A stretch of 29,024 nucleotides of DNA from JASBRS01 sp964496495 (GTDB lineage Bacteria; Deinococcota; Deinococci; Deinococcales; Trueperaceae): contig CAZBZU010000046.1 in assembly GCA_964496495.1 (NCBI GenBank), positions 1 to 29,024 of the forward strand. Reading direction: 5' to 3'. The notes under the pieces are model-generated. The model did not search any database and was not told the origin of the DNA. It saw nothing but the letters and a program-made list of their open reading frames with translations. A program made the translations under genes and the position numbers. Shown in pieces: positions 16,692 to 24,513 of the stretch. Positions within the stretch are counted from its first letter, which is position 1. Every line of letters begins with the position of its first letter.

Positions 16692-17074
16692 CCTCTCACG
16701 GGAGGTCGACGCGGGCGCCTGGGATACGGCCCTCGCACCTTGCGTCCCTCATGGCGAGGCACCGGCCAGGCTGTGCGGAGTTCGGCGGCTAGGGCCGCCA
16801 TCGCGTGACCCGGAAAGGCTTCCTCACAGCGTCGCAATCGGCCTCCTCCGCAGCGGCTGCAACCCCTTGCGCCTGAAGCCGGCTGCGGGACACAGATGTT
16901 GGAGATGGCGCAATGCGCCGTCACTGTCAACGGGCAGGACACCGTCGACGCCCACCGTCGCCTCAATCCCGTCGTTGCAGCCAACAACGACGCGTCGAAC
17001 TGGCAGCCTCTCCAGCCACACACGGTCGGCTCTAGTCCAGTGCCTGAATCGCTTGTCGCTCCAGGCTGTCACGC
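16692..17074. other. Non-coding or decayed stretch, nothing recognised
   Basis: No gene with a plausible start and ribosome binding site is seen on either strand. A minus-strand frame ending near 16824 (with LERLPVRRVVVGCNDG) has protein-like composition but begins inside the neighbouring membrane-protein gene in another frame, so it is either a decayed gene or chance. Confidence 0.4.
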
Positions 17075-17467
17075 CTAGAGCGCCCTCGCCCGCCCCCGCG
17101 GCGCTGCCCTCGTCGACGCCAGACCCGTGAGGTACGTCGCCAGGAAGATGAGCCCGAAGGGAATCCACGTTCCCAGAGGGTTCGTGAACATGTCGAGGCT
17201 TCGCAAGATGACGACCGCCACCACCACGAAGTCCACCACCATCACGAACGCCACGAACGCGACCGCGGTCTGCCACGGCGACAGCGTGCGCGCCCTGCGG
17301 AAGTACGCCCATGACACCACCACGAAGAACAGAGGCGCCAGCACGGCATGGATGAGCATGGCCGTCTGCTCCGAGGTGGTGGCCATGCCGATACCCATGG
17401 TGGCGGCGCACAACACCCAGCCAACGAACGCGAAGGCCAGCAGGGTGCCAACTCCTCTGCCGTTCAC
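17075..17467 (-). CDS. Small four-helix membrane protein
   Basis: A 130-residue hydrophobic protein of unknown function. Four membrane segments can be seen: VGTLLAFAFVGWVLCAATMG near the start, MLIHAVLAPLFFVVVSWAYF, AVAFVAFVMVVDFVVVAVVI and WIPFGLIFLATYLTGLAS. A basic FRRAR loop follows segment two, and the C-terminus is Arg-rich, both expected on the cytoplasmic side. The GTG start at 17467 follows GGAGG with 7 bases of spacing. It is one of four small membrane-protein genes within 5.5 kb; the other three are DUF4386-like. Confidence 0.75.
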   Translation of the reverse strand: MNGRGVGTLLAFAFVGWVLCAATMGIGMATTSEQTAMLIHAVLAPLFFVVVSWAYFRRARTLSPWQTAVAFVAFVMVVDFVVVAVVILRSLDMFTNPLGTWIPFGLIFLATYLTGLASTRAAPRGRARAL

Positions 17468-17728
17468 GAGATCGCCTCCCCCCTCCCGCGGGTGGGTCGC
17501 TCGGACCGATCCGGGCGAACCCAGAAGGGGCGGTGCTCTGCGTCTGACGTCCGCAGGAAGTCCCCCAGAGACTAGCGGGAAGCCGGCGCCACGTCGTCGG
17601 TCGATCCCCGACAGGGGTAGTGGAAGAATCCGGAAGCCCCTTCGAGTTCAGCGCCTACGCGCCCTCCAGGTCACGCCCCCGCGCACGGGGGTTCGTGCAC
17701 CCGGAGTCTCGGCTGTGGGAGGGCAGCG

Positions 17729-18514
17729 TCAACGCCCGCCGGGGGAACCTCTCGCGGCAACGCTCGGCGATCGCCCGACCATATCGGGCGTTCCCCCTGC
17801 CCGGGCCGCGCGCAGTAGCGCCCACCCGACCGCGACCAGCCATACCAGCAGCAGCACGCCGTAGACCGCGTAGGCGCTGCCGAGCACAGTACGGAGCGCT
17901 TCGCCCACCGCGCCGAGGGTCCCGGTGACGATGCCCAGGTAGGCCACGCCTCGTGGTACCCCGCCGCTCAGCATCGCCAGAGACACCACCAGGATGCTGA
18001 TGGGCTCCAGAATGCCCGGCGCTGCCGGGGTGGCGTTGGTGGCGATAAGCGACTCGGCGGCCGCAACGAACGGACCCTGCTGCGCCGGGGTCGTGGCCGC
18101 CACGTACTGATCGCTGAGCACCACCAGCGCAGGGGCACCTTCACCCGTTGTCGGCCACGCCAGGCTGATGCCCCACGCCATGAGTCCGAGCACCACACTC
18201 AGCAGCGCCAGGCTGCGGTTGAAGCGCTCGAGCACAGGATAGAAAGCCAGAAACGTCACCGCCGTCAGACCCAACGGCGCGAGCCACAGCGCTTGCTTGA
18301 CGATGTACAGGCTCCGATGCGCCGCGATGTACTCGAGCGTCGCCGCACCGCCCGAGGTCGGCGGCGTCGTCACGAAGACCAGGATGGTCGCCACGATCCA
18401 CATGGCCGCCGCCACCAGCGCGGCCACGCCGCCGATCCGCACCAAAAGCTGCCAGGACGGGTCGATCGTCTCCGCAAGCGCCGCACGCGAACCCTCTCGT
18501 GTCACCGATGCCAT
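17729..18514 (-). CDS. DUF4386-like integral membrane protein
   Basis: A 261-residue membrane protein with about six hydrophobic segments: IGGVAALVAAAMWIVATILV, LWLAPLGLTAVTFLAFYPVL, LALLSVVLGLMAWGISLAW, SILVVSLAMLSGGV, YLGIVTGTLGAVGEALR and YGVLLLVWLVAVGWALL. The order (a helix, a polar loop, then YPVLERFNRSLALLSVVLG) matches the DUF4386 pattern, in which YPVL-(R/K)RF is conserved. No function is established for the family. ATG 18514 is chosen because GGAGG lies 7 bases upstream; a TTG at 18526 overlaps that site. The C-terminal tail is Arg/Gly-rich. Confidence 0.75.
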   Translation of the reverse strand: MASVTREGSRAALAETIDPSWQLLVRIGGVAALVAAAMWIVATILVFVTTPPTSGGAATLEYIAAHRSLYIVKQALWLAPLGLTAVTFLAFYPVLERFNRSLALLSVVLGLMAWGISLAWPTTGEGAPALVVLSDQYVAATTPAQQGPFVAAAESLIATNATPAAPGILEPISILVVSLAMLSGGVPRGVAYLGIVTGTLGAVGEALRTVLGSAYAVYGVLLLVWLVAVGWALLRAARAGGTPDMVGRSPSVAARGSPGGR

Positions 18515-18711
18515 GGGCCCCTCCAAACGTCGAGCAACGCTCCGCCCGGCGCATCAACAGCGCGGCGGCGCACTCCCTACCGCTGCGCCCGGGCAGCGGC
18601 GAATCCCACGCGCGCCATCCTAGGTAGGGCTGGCGGCGCCGTGCAGCGACAACCGTCCCCGAGCCGGCCTCCCTGGAGCGTCTGCCGCTCTCTGGGCCTA
18701 GCGGTCGGCGG

Positions 18712-19446
18712 CTACGTCGAGCGTTTCCGCCTCTGTCCGGGCGACCCGTATCCTGCGTCACCGACCTTCACTCCGATGATGAGAAGCCACAGCCCCAGTG
18801 CGACCTCGGCAACGAAGCTCACGGCAAGGCCGGGGTAGCTGATGGCCGGCTGTCCTGGGAGCAGAAGAGCCTGAAAGAACCAGATCAGGACGGCGACGCC
18901 GTCCAGCAGCAGAAGGACGCCCAGGAACCGCGGAAGCGTCGTCGACCTGTAGGCCAGGTAGCCGAGCGGGAACAGCCAGGTGCCGAAGAACAGCTGGGCC
19001 GTGACGAAGCCCGTCCTGTAGGTGTCGATGGACAGGTATGCGAGGCCCTCGATCTGTGCCGCCGAGTAGGCCTGCATGTGGCCGGCCCCATCTGCCAGCG
19101 ACAACGCATGCACCAGGAACAGCATGCTTGCACCTTGGATGGCAACGCCGACCGCGTTGAGCAGCAGGAAGAGCAGGGCAAGATGCCTGTTCACCGGTCG
19201 CAGCAGGACGTACAGACCCCAGGCCGCGACGAGGAAGAGGAACGCCGAGATCAACGCGATCACGAGACCCAGACGAAACGACCCGGCATTCACGGCGATC
19301 GCCTGATAGAGCTGGTCGGCGTTACTGAGGCCGATGTGCGCCAGCCGATCGGCGAGCACGGATGCGAGGATGAAGCCAAGGTAGAACGCGCCCGTGACCC
19401 TGGCGTGCCTGCCCTGCGCCAACTGAGGAATGATCCCAGAAGACAT
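18712..19446 (-). CDS. DUF4386 family membrane protein
   Basis: A 244-residue protein with about six or seven membrane segments and the DUF4386 features RVTGAFYLGFILASVLAD, LYVLLRPVNRHLALLFLLLN, DTYRTGFVTAQLFFGTWLFP and LPRFLGVLLLLDGVAVLI. The family is common in Bacteroidetes, Actinobacteria and Deinococcota and has no known activity. ATG 19446 follows GAGGAGG with 7 bases of spacing. The frame upstream of it (to 19545) is Arg/Pro-rich and unrelated. It is on the same strand as the previous DUF4386-like gene, 197 bp away. Confidence 0.85.
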   Translation of the reverse strand: MSSGIIPQLAQGRHARVTGAFYLGFILASVLADRLAHIGLSNADQLYQAIAVNAGSFRLGLVIALISAFLFLVAAWGLYVLLRPVNRHLALLFLLLNAVGVAIQGASMLFLVHALSLADGAGHMQAYSAAQIEGLAYLSIDTYRTGFVTAQLFFGTWLFPLGYLAYRSTTLPRFLGVLLLLDGVAVLIWFFQALLLPGQPAISYPGLAVSFVAEVALGLWLLIIGVKVGDAGYGSPGQRRKRST

Positions 19447-19636
19447 TGCGGCCCCTCCTCGCACCGTTCTAGATAGAGGCACTATCCGGGTCGCTTGCCT
19501 TCGACGCCAGGGCGGATTGTCCTGGCAGGGGCCGGTCGGCGCCAAGGGCCGCCTGTCGGAGGGCCTCGACCGGACAGGAACCGACGGCGCCCACCAGGAG
19601 GCGCCGTCGAGGATGCGAATTCGCTCTGCGTGCGTC

Positions 19637-21042
19637 CTAGGGGAGCACGGTGGGCGGATCGAAGACCATCTGCGGCCAGTTGAAGTTGACGAAGCCGCTC
19701 AGCACCACGGACGGCGCCGGTTGACCCGTCGCGGCGAGGTCGGCGGCGTCGTACTTAAGAACGTAGTCGGTGCTGCCCCCGATGGTGGATACCCAGAGGT
19801 TGCCGCCGTTATCGAACTGGAGGGCCACTGGCTCGAGCAGCGTGTTGCTGCCGTCGTCGCTGATCGTGACGGTCGCCGTGGGCGAGCCCGACGAAGCGAT
19901 CTGGGCGGGGGTGTACATCACGACCGCGTCAGCGTTGATGTTCGCCACCCAGAGGTTGCCGGAAGCATCGAAAGCGAGCCCCTCGGGGCCGCCGGAGTCC
20001 GTGATCGTGCGGGCGGGCGTCGGGGCGCCGCTGGACATGAGCTGTGCGGCCGAAAGCATCACGACACCGACTGCGTTGTCGGACCCGATCCAGAGGTTGC
20101 CTTGACCATCGAAGATCATCCCGGAGATGTCAGCCAGCCCCGTGAGCACGACGCTCGGCGTCGGCGTGCCCGAGGCCGCGAGCTGTGCCGGCGTGAACTC
20201 CTCCAGGTTGCCGTTCCCGTTTCCCACCCAGAGGTTCCCCGAACCGTCGAATGCCATGGCGTGTGGATACGACAGCGAGCTGCCATCGGAACCAAGGACC
20301 ACCGGAGGGGTCGGGGACCCGGACCCCGCGAGCTGGGCGACGCTGTACTTCACCACCGTATCGTTGCCGTCCAGCCCCACCCACAAGTTGCCTGAGGCGT
20401 CGAGGGCCAGACCGTCAGGCCCGTTTCCGTTCGAGAGAGCAACGGAAGGCGTGGGGCTGCCCGTGCTGTTCAACTGCGCATCGCTGAAGCCATCGATGCC
20501 AGAGCCTTCGTCGGCGACCCACAGCTTCCCACNNNNNNNNNNNNNNNNNNNNNNNNNNNNNNNNNNNNNNNNNNNNNNNNNNNNNNNNNNNNNNNNNNNN
20601 NNNNNNNNNNNNNNNNNNNNNNNNNNNNNNNNGCATCGCTGAAGCCATCGATGCCAGAGCCTTCGTCGGCGACCCACAGCTTCCCACTGCCCGTGAGCAT
20701 GCTGTAGGTGACGCTCGAGCTGGCGGTGGCGTTCGCGCTCACCGTGAGCGATCCGCCACCCGTCGCCGCGTAGGCGGTATCCACGGTCGTGCCCGACGCA
20801 CGCGCGGCATTACCCGTGACCGTGTAGGCGCCCGGCGTGAGGCCCGACAGGGTCGTCGTGGCCGTCACCACGGTGGCGTAGCCACCGGGGCCCGTCACCG
20901 CCACGTTGCCGTTCACACCGCCCGGCAAACCGCTCAGCGTCACCTTAAGGCTTCCCGTCGTTGGCGACGGCGAGCAGGCGGCCAGCACCACCACCAGCAC
21001 CAACGCAAGCATCGATAGCAGGACGACTCGAACTCGACGCAT
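19637..21042 (-). CDS. Six-bladed propeller lipoprotein, interrupted by an assembly gap
   Basis: After an SD AAGGGGGG, ATG 21042 opens a lipoprotein with a basic start, a hydrophobic stretch and lipobox LAAC at Cys23. Next comes a beta-rich domain of about 90 residues (GSLKVTLSGLPGGVNG, then TVVTATTTLSGLTPGAYTV), then six NHL/SMP-30-like blades marked by G-(K/N)-LW-(V/I) and linked by segments of the type QLxxSGSPTPxVxL. The gene carries 100 Ns at 20533-20632. The same 55 bases flank the gap. Deleting the Ns and one copy removes 155 bp and gives an uninterrupted frame of 416 residues. It is a paralogue of the protein at 24514-25794 and is probably cell-surface anchored. Ligand unknown. Confidence 0.85.
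20478..20532. repeat. 55-nt sequence identical to the right flank of the N gap (left copy)
   Basis: This segment is base-for-base the same as 20633-20687. It encodes the first propeller blade (GKLWVADEG and following residues). Identity of exactly 55 bases at both gap edges points to a contig-end overlap in a k-mer assembly and not to a genomic duplication. Confidence 0.9.
20533..20632. other. Scaffold gap of 100 Ns
   Basis: Exactly 100 undetermined bases, a conventional fixed-size scaffold gap. Flanking identity suggests the true gap length is negative (a 55-base overlap). Confidence 0.95.
20633..20687. repeat. 55-nt sequence identical to the left flank of the N gap (right copy)
   Basis: Second copy of the contig-end overlap described for 20478-20532. 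The reading frame enters this copy from the signal-peptide side and leaves the other copy on the propeller side without any missing residue. Confidence 0.9.
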
Positions 21043-21780
21043 CACAAGCCCCCCTTCAGGCCCTTCCCACGCCAGACACCCTTGCTCAACGACCAGCGGG
21101 CCAATGCGACAGGCATCGTCGGCATTGGGCCGAGATCAAGGAGTATGGCGATAGTGTGATGGTGACACGCAATCGAGGGAGGTAGTCAAGGAATTCCCAC
21201 TCCCCGACCAGCCTTGCGGTGCGTTGACGGGTACGTAGACAACGGGGGCATCTCAGTTCACCCTCCGTTGGCTGAGCGCGCTTCCGTCGACTTCGGTAGC
21301 ACTCCGGAGCGGACGCTGGCCGCCCTGCAAGCTAGGTGGCTCCGGGACAGAATCGTCACGCGTTGGGGGCCTCCCCACCCGATCTGGCTTCAGTCGCTGG
21401 GCTCGTGCCTGGCCACTGAACAGGAGCATCGCCAGAGTCGAACGCGAACGCGTGGCTGAGCCCCTCGAATGGGCCAAGGCGTGGATCCGCTGACGGGACC
21501 TTCCGACCGAAGGACACTCCGCTCTTGCGCATCCGCAGGCACCCACCCATGCTCGCCGTGAGCAGCGGGCCAGACCGGGGCAATACCCGGAAGGACAGCC
21601 AACCGGCCCCCGAGGATTGAAGGGGCGTCGACGGGGGTTCGCAAGTGCGCGTTGCCCGCCTTCAAGGCCGCGACACGCGGAGGTTCGACGCCGGCGCCCG
21701 GTCGCGATTGGAGGGCGAAGTTCCTGAGCTGTGTGGCAATCGGTTTGCCGGCCGTCTGGTGATGGTTCGGAGGGCTGACG
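21043..21780. other. 738-bp intergenic stretch with one hairpin
   Basis: No gene with a credible start is seen; open frames on both strands are Arg/Pro/Ser-rich chance frames. Near the left end, GGCCAATGC (21099-21107) pairs with GCATTGGGCC (21122-21131) with one bulged base. This stem lies in the leader of the propeller lipoprotein and could be an upstream terminator or a regulatory structure. The right end carries the GGAGGG ribosome binding site (21769-21774) of the next gene. Confidence 0.5.
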
Positions 21781-22497
21781 ATGGATTCGACTCGGAGGAT
21801 TGCGTTGGTCGCGGGCGTGTTGTTCATTCTGGCGACGGCTTCGTCCCTCGTAGCCGCGACGTTCGTTCCCGCGCTGGCCGGCACCGACTACCTCGCGGGT
21901 GTGTCGCTGCGAGCGAACGGCATGGGTGTAGCGGCACTGTTCTACGTGGCGGCAGCGTTCGGGAGCGTTGGCATCGCCATCTCGCTGTATCCGGTGTTGA
22001 GGAGGTTCGGTGCGGGGTTGGCTCTCGGATCGGTGGTGTTCCGAGCCCTCGAGGCTGCGTTCTACATGGTCTCCGTCGTTTGCTTGCTGTCCTTGCTGGA
22101 GGTGGCCAAGCAGTTCGCGACTTCCGCGGGCGCCGATCGTACGACGCTGCTGGCCGTCGGCGACACGCTGGTGGGCATCCGCGACCATGCGTCGGTGGTG
22201 GCCGTGCTGGCCTTCTGCCTGGGCGCGTTCCTGTACTACACCTTGTTCTTCCAGGCGAGGCTGGTTCCGCGGTGGCTTTCGGGCTCGGGTGTTGCCGCAG
22301 TCATCCTGATGTTCGTCGCGTGCGTGCTGGCCTTGTTCAGCAACAATCCCGTCTCAGGCTACCCACCGCTTGCGCTCCCCATCGCTGTGCAGGAGATGGT
22401 TCTCGCCGTCTGGCTGATCGTCGTGGGGTTCGGTCCTTCAGCGGCGCTGACGGACGCAGACCGTCCACAAGCTGGCGTGCGCGCGTCACCGCCGTGA
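21781..22497 (+). CDS. DUF4386 family membrane protein
   Basis: A 238-residue protein with about six membrane segments. The N-terminal STRRIALVAGVLFILATASS and ISLYPVLRRFGAGLALGSVV carry the DUF4386 signatures, as does the later LVPRWLSGSGVAAVILMFVA. It starts at ATG 21781 with GGAGGG 6 bases upstream. It is more similar in length and motif order to the protein at 18712-19446 than to that at 17729-18514, but is on the opposite strand. Function unknown; the C-terminal 20 residues are polar and disordered. Confidence 0.85.
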   Translation: MDSTRRIALVAGVLFILATASSLVAATFVPALAGTDYLAGVSLRANGMGVAALFYVAAAFGSVGIAISLYPVLRRFGAGLALGSVVFRALEAAFYMVSVVCLLSLLEVAKQFATSAGADRTTLLAVGDTLVGIRDHASVVAVLAFCLGAFLYYTLFFQARLVPRWLSGSGVAAVILMFVACVLALFSNNPVSGYPPLALPIAVQEMVLAVWLIVVGFGPSAALTDADRPQAGVRASPP

Positions 22498-22943
22498 GAG
22501 AACCCCGGTACGTGGGCACCGTCCGCACGGTAGAAGGTGGAGACAGGTCGTAGCGGCCCGCTCGCGAACACAGGCAAACAGGTGGAGGCGAGGTCTGGTT
22601 CACCCCTTCGATGTAGTGTCGCTCACGCACTGTTGTCATATCCGGTGATCTCGACGCTAGCTGGGCGAAGCGTGCCGGTCAGCGGCCGCGGCGGGCGGAG
22701 CACGCGGCTCTCGAAGCGCCGGTGGGAGTTCGTGCGTGAGCGGCCCGGGTAAGTCCATGAGCTCAGCGATGCGATGGACGTAGGGACTCGGTCGTTCCCT
22801 TCCGGAGCCGGCGGGGGTTCCCCGAACGGACCTCGGAAGGGGAACGTGGCGCGCATGGGAAGGGTCGGCTGTGGTTTCGTAGCCGATACACCGGTGCCAC
22901 GTTGCCAAGATGGACCTCCCCGGCTCTACCTCCCTCTCGGAGC
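22498..22943. other. Intergenic stretch containing several stem-loops
   Basis: No credible coding region. The right half carries a run of complementary segments, described separately as a possible structured RNA. The left half (22498-22730) shows nothing recognisable. Confidence 0.4.
22732..22887 (+). ncRNA. Candidate structured RNA, possibly a group II intron 5' fragment
   Basis: Three stems follow each other. GTCCAT (22753-22758) pairs with ATGGAC (22774-22779). CCTTCCG (22798-22804) pairs with CGGAAGG (22834-22840). TCGGCT (22865-22870) pairs with AGCCGA (22881-22886). In addition GTTCCCC (22817-22823) can pair with GGGGAAC (22839-22845), which competes with the second stem. A GTGCG at 22732 precedes them, the usual 5' start of bacterial group II introns. 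No domain V or reverse transcriptase is present, so if it is an intron it is a truncated remnant. The strand is uncertain. Confidence 0.25.
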
Positions 22944-23351
22944 TCACGCACCGGGTTGTGGATCGAGGTCCTGCACCACCGACCAGATATGCCCGCCAGG
23001 GTCGGCGAAGCAGGCGGTGCGCGTTCCCCATGGCCGATCGATGGGACCATTGATCAGCGTCGCCCCGCGCTCCGCGAGTTCCGCGCACGCCGCATCGGCG
23101 TCATCCACCCAGATCGAGAACACGACACGCGAACCGGCCTCCCGGGAAGCCACTACCGCTGGGCCGATGCGGTCATGTCCCGCCGACTCAGTCTCCAAGT
23201 TGAGGATGATGTTGTCGAGGTGGAACACGGCTACGTCGGCATCGGTGAAGTCTGGCGGCTTGTCGAAGACCCTCGTGTAGAGCTCCTTGGCTTGCTCGAG
23301 GTCCTGCTGGAAGAGGGTGATCGATCCGACGCTACGATTGATTGCGCTCAT
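22944..23351 (-). CDS. VOC (glyoxalase/bleomycin-resistance fold) family protein
   Basis: A 135-residue protein with two beta-alpha-beta-beta-beta modules. The first module has SVGSITLFQQDLEQAKELYTR and VAVFHLDNIILNLE, and the second has FSIWVDDADAACAELAERG and a C-terminal ACFADPGGHIWSVVQ strand. This is the layout of single-domain VOC proteins (PhnB/glyoxalase-like), which bind metals or small ligands. The substrate is unknown. The start at 23351 follows GGGAGGAG with 6 bases of spacing. A frameshifted fragment of a second VOC gene lies 71 bp upstream on the same strand. Confidence 0.88.
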   Translation of the reverse strand: MSAINRSVGSITLFQQDLEQAKELYTRVFDKPPDFTDADVAVFHLDNIILNLETESAGHDRIGPAVVASREAGSRVVFSIWVDDADAACAELAERGATLINGPIDRPWGTRTACFADPGGHIWSVVQDLDPQPGA

Positions 23352-23422
23352 GAGCTTCTCCTCCCGAATGTCGGCGTGGTGGGACCCGACCACGCCCGAT
23401 CGGCGGCTTGCCCCAGCGGCGC

Positions 23423-23535
23423 TTACGACCCGGGTTCCTGGTCGAGAATCAGCCCGACCTCCCAGATGCGCCACCAGGGTCCGTGAAGCTCGCGGTTCGA
23501 AGGCCCCACGGCCAGTCCATCGGACCGTTCAACTG
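23423..23535 (-). pseudogene. C-terminal remnant of a second VOC gene
   Basis: Read on the minus strand, one frame gives LNGPMDWPWGLRTASFTDPGG, matching the INGPIDRPWGTRTACFADPGG segment of the neighbouring VOC protein. After a frameshift at the Gly-Gly, another frame gives RIWEVGLILDQEPGS and a stop, matching the HIWSVVQDLDPQPGA end. So about 38 codons of a diverged tandem copy survive, lacking a start and the first domain. It is a pseudogene. Confidence 0.7.
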
Positions 23536-23574
23536 GCAGCAGAAGGTGAAACGGGCCTGGCGATGGCACGTCCC

Positions 23575-23916
23575 TCAGCCTTCCGTGAAGGGGCGCACTT
23601 CGATGGTGCCGAACGACGCAACCGGGTGCTTCGAGGCTATCTCGAGCGCTTCGTCCAGACCGGCGCACTCCAAGATGTCGAAGCCGGTGTTGAGCTCTTC
23701 GCCTGTGGTGACGGGCCCCTGGCCGATCACCACCTCACCGTCCCGCACACGAACGGCCCTCACGCCCGTGCTGCGCTCCAGCTGCCATCCCTCCCGACGC
23801 ACCCCGCGGGCGTCCATCTCCTCGACCCACGCTTGCACCGCGGCTGGGATGCCAGTGCGCATCGCCGGGTCCAACACGACCTTCTCCTCATGGCAGACGA
23901 ACAGCATGAACCGCAT
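23575..23916 (-). CDS. YciI/DGPF-like protein
   Basis: A 113-residue alpha/beta protein with an opening MRFMLFVCHEEK, a central GEVVIGQGPVTTGEE in place of the DGPFAE(T/S)KE motif, and ECAGLDEALEIASKHP followed by a terminal IEVRPF. This fits the YCII-related (DGPF) family of dimeric ferredoxin-like proteins. Members are often encoded next to ECF sigma factors and VOC proteins; only the VOC neighbour is seen here. Enzymatic function is not established. The start at 23916 follows CGGAGG with 6 bases of spacing. The in-frame extension to 24021 has no such site. Confidence 0.83.
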   Translation of the reverse strand: MRFMLFVCHEEKVVLDPAMRTGIPAAVQAWVEEMDARGVRREGWQLERSTGVRAVRVRDGEVVIGQGPVTTGEELNTGFDILECAGLDEALEIASKHPVASFGTIEVRPFTEG

Positions 23917-24513
23917 CGACAGCCTCCGTCCTGCTACCTTGTTCAGCACGTACGGCCAGATGATACGCGCAATCCGGCCGGCACGCCTGCGCTCGACGAC
24001 CGCCGGGTCACACTCGAGCACGCGTCAGCCTGATCCTATCTCGGCCGCCACGCTTCACGGATGGCACAGGCGCGGCATGGACACCACGATCACCGGCACC
24101 TGCACCCACGCCACCAGCGTGGGCGCAAACAATCTCAGTTGCAGCCACACGTACGCCACGGGCGGCGGTACCCTCGTGAGGAACCTCGTCGGCCACACCT
24201 GGTCCGGGACGCTCACCGAAGGCTGCGACGCGGCCGCGTTCGTTCTCACCCGATAGCTCAGACCACGGCGGTCGGTGAGGCCCAACGTTGGCAGCTACTC
24301 CCACAGAGGTGAACTGGTTCTTGCATATGTCCAGATACCCTCGAGCGCGTTGACGGGCGTGGCGATGAGCGTCGAGATCGCTTCACGCCTCCCCGTGTCT
24401 CTCGGAAGCCGGCTGCTCGGTTGTTGCTGCGCACGCTGGCGGGCAGACGTGCCCGGCGCCCGCCGATGCTTGCGCGGACGCCGAACGAGCGCCCATGGAC
24501 CAACCGCGCCTGG
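23917..24513. other. Intergenic stretch, one weak ORF inside
   Basis: Apart from a 59-codon plus-strand frame at 24077-24256, nothing coding is supported. The segment 24257-24513 shows no recognisable promoter, RNA or repeat. Confidence 0.4.
24077..24256 (+). CDS. Possible small ORF or gene fragment (59 aa)
   Basis: The frame MDTTITGTCTHATSVGANNL onward to CDAAAFVLTR is rich in Thr, Gly, Ser and Cys, unlike the Arg/Pro-rich chance frames of this genome. It resembles part of an extracellular beta-rich protein. It has no Shine-Dalgarno and no signal peptide, so it may be a fragment of a decayed gene or chance. I do not recognise it. Confidence 0.25.
   Translation: MDTTITGTCTHATSVGANNLSCSHTYATGGGTLVRNLVGHTWSGTLTEGCDAAAFVLTR

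Noticed and set aside
20478..20687. The duplicated 55-mer around the Ns as a genuine tandem repeat of a propeller blade
   Set aside because: The identity is perfect and ends exactly at both gap edges, blades within this protein differ strongly in sequence, and collapsing the copies restores frame and blade number.
21043..21780. Minus-strand frame of 164-311 codons over this stretch as a gene
   Set aside because: Composition is Arg/Pro/Ser-rich, it runs antisense into the DUF4386 gene and has no ribosome binding site or domain.
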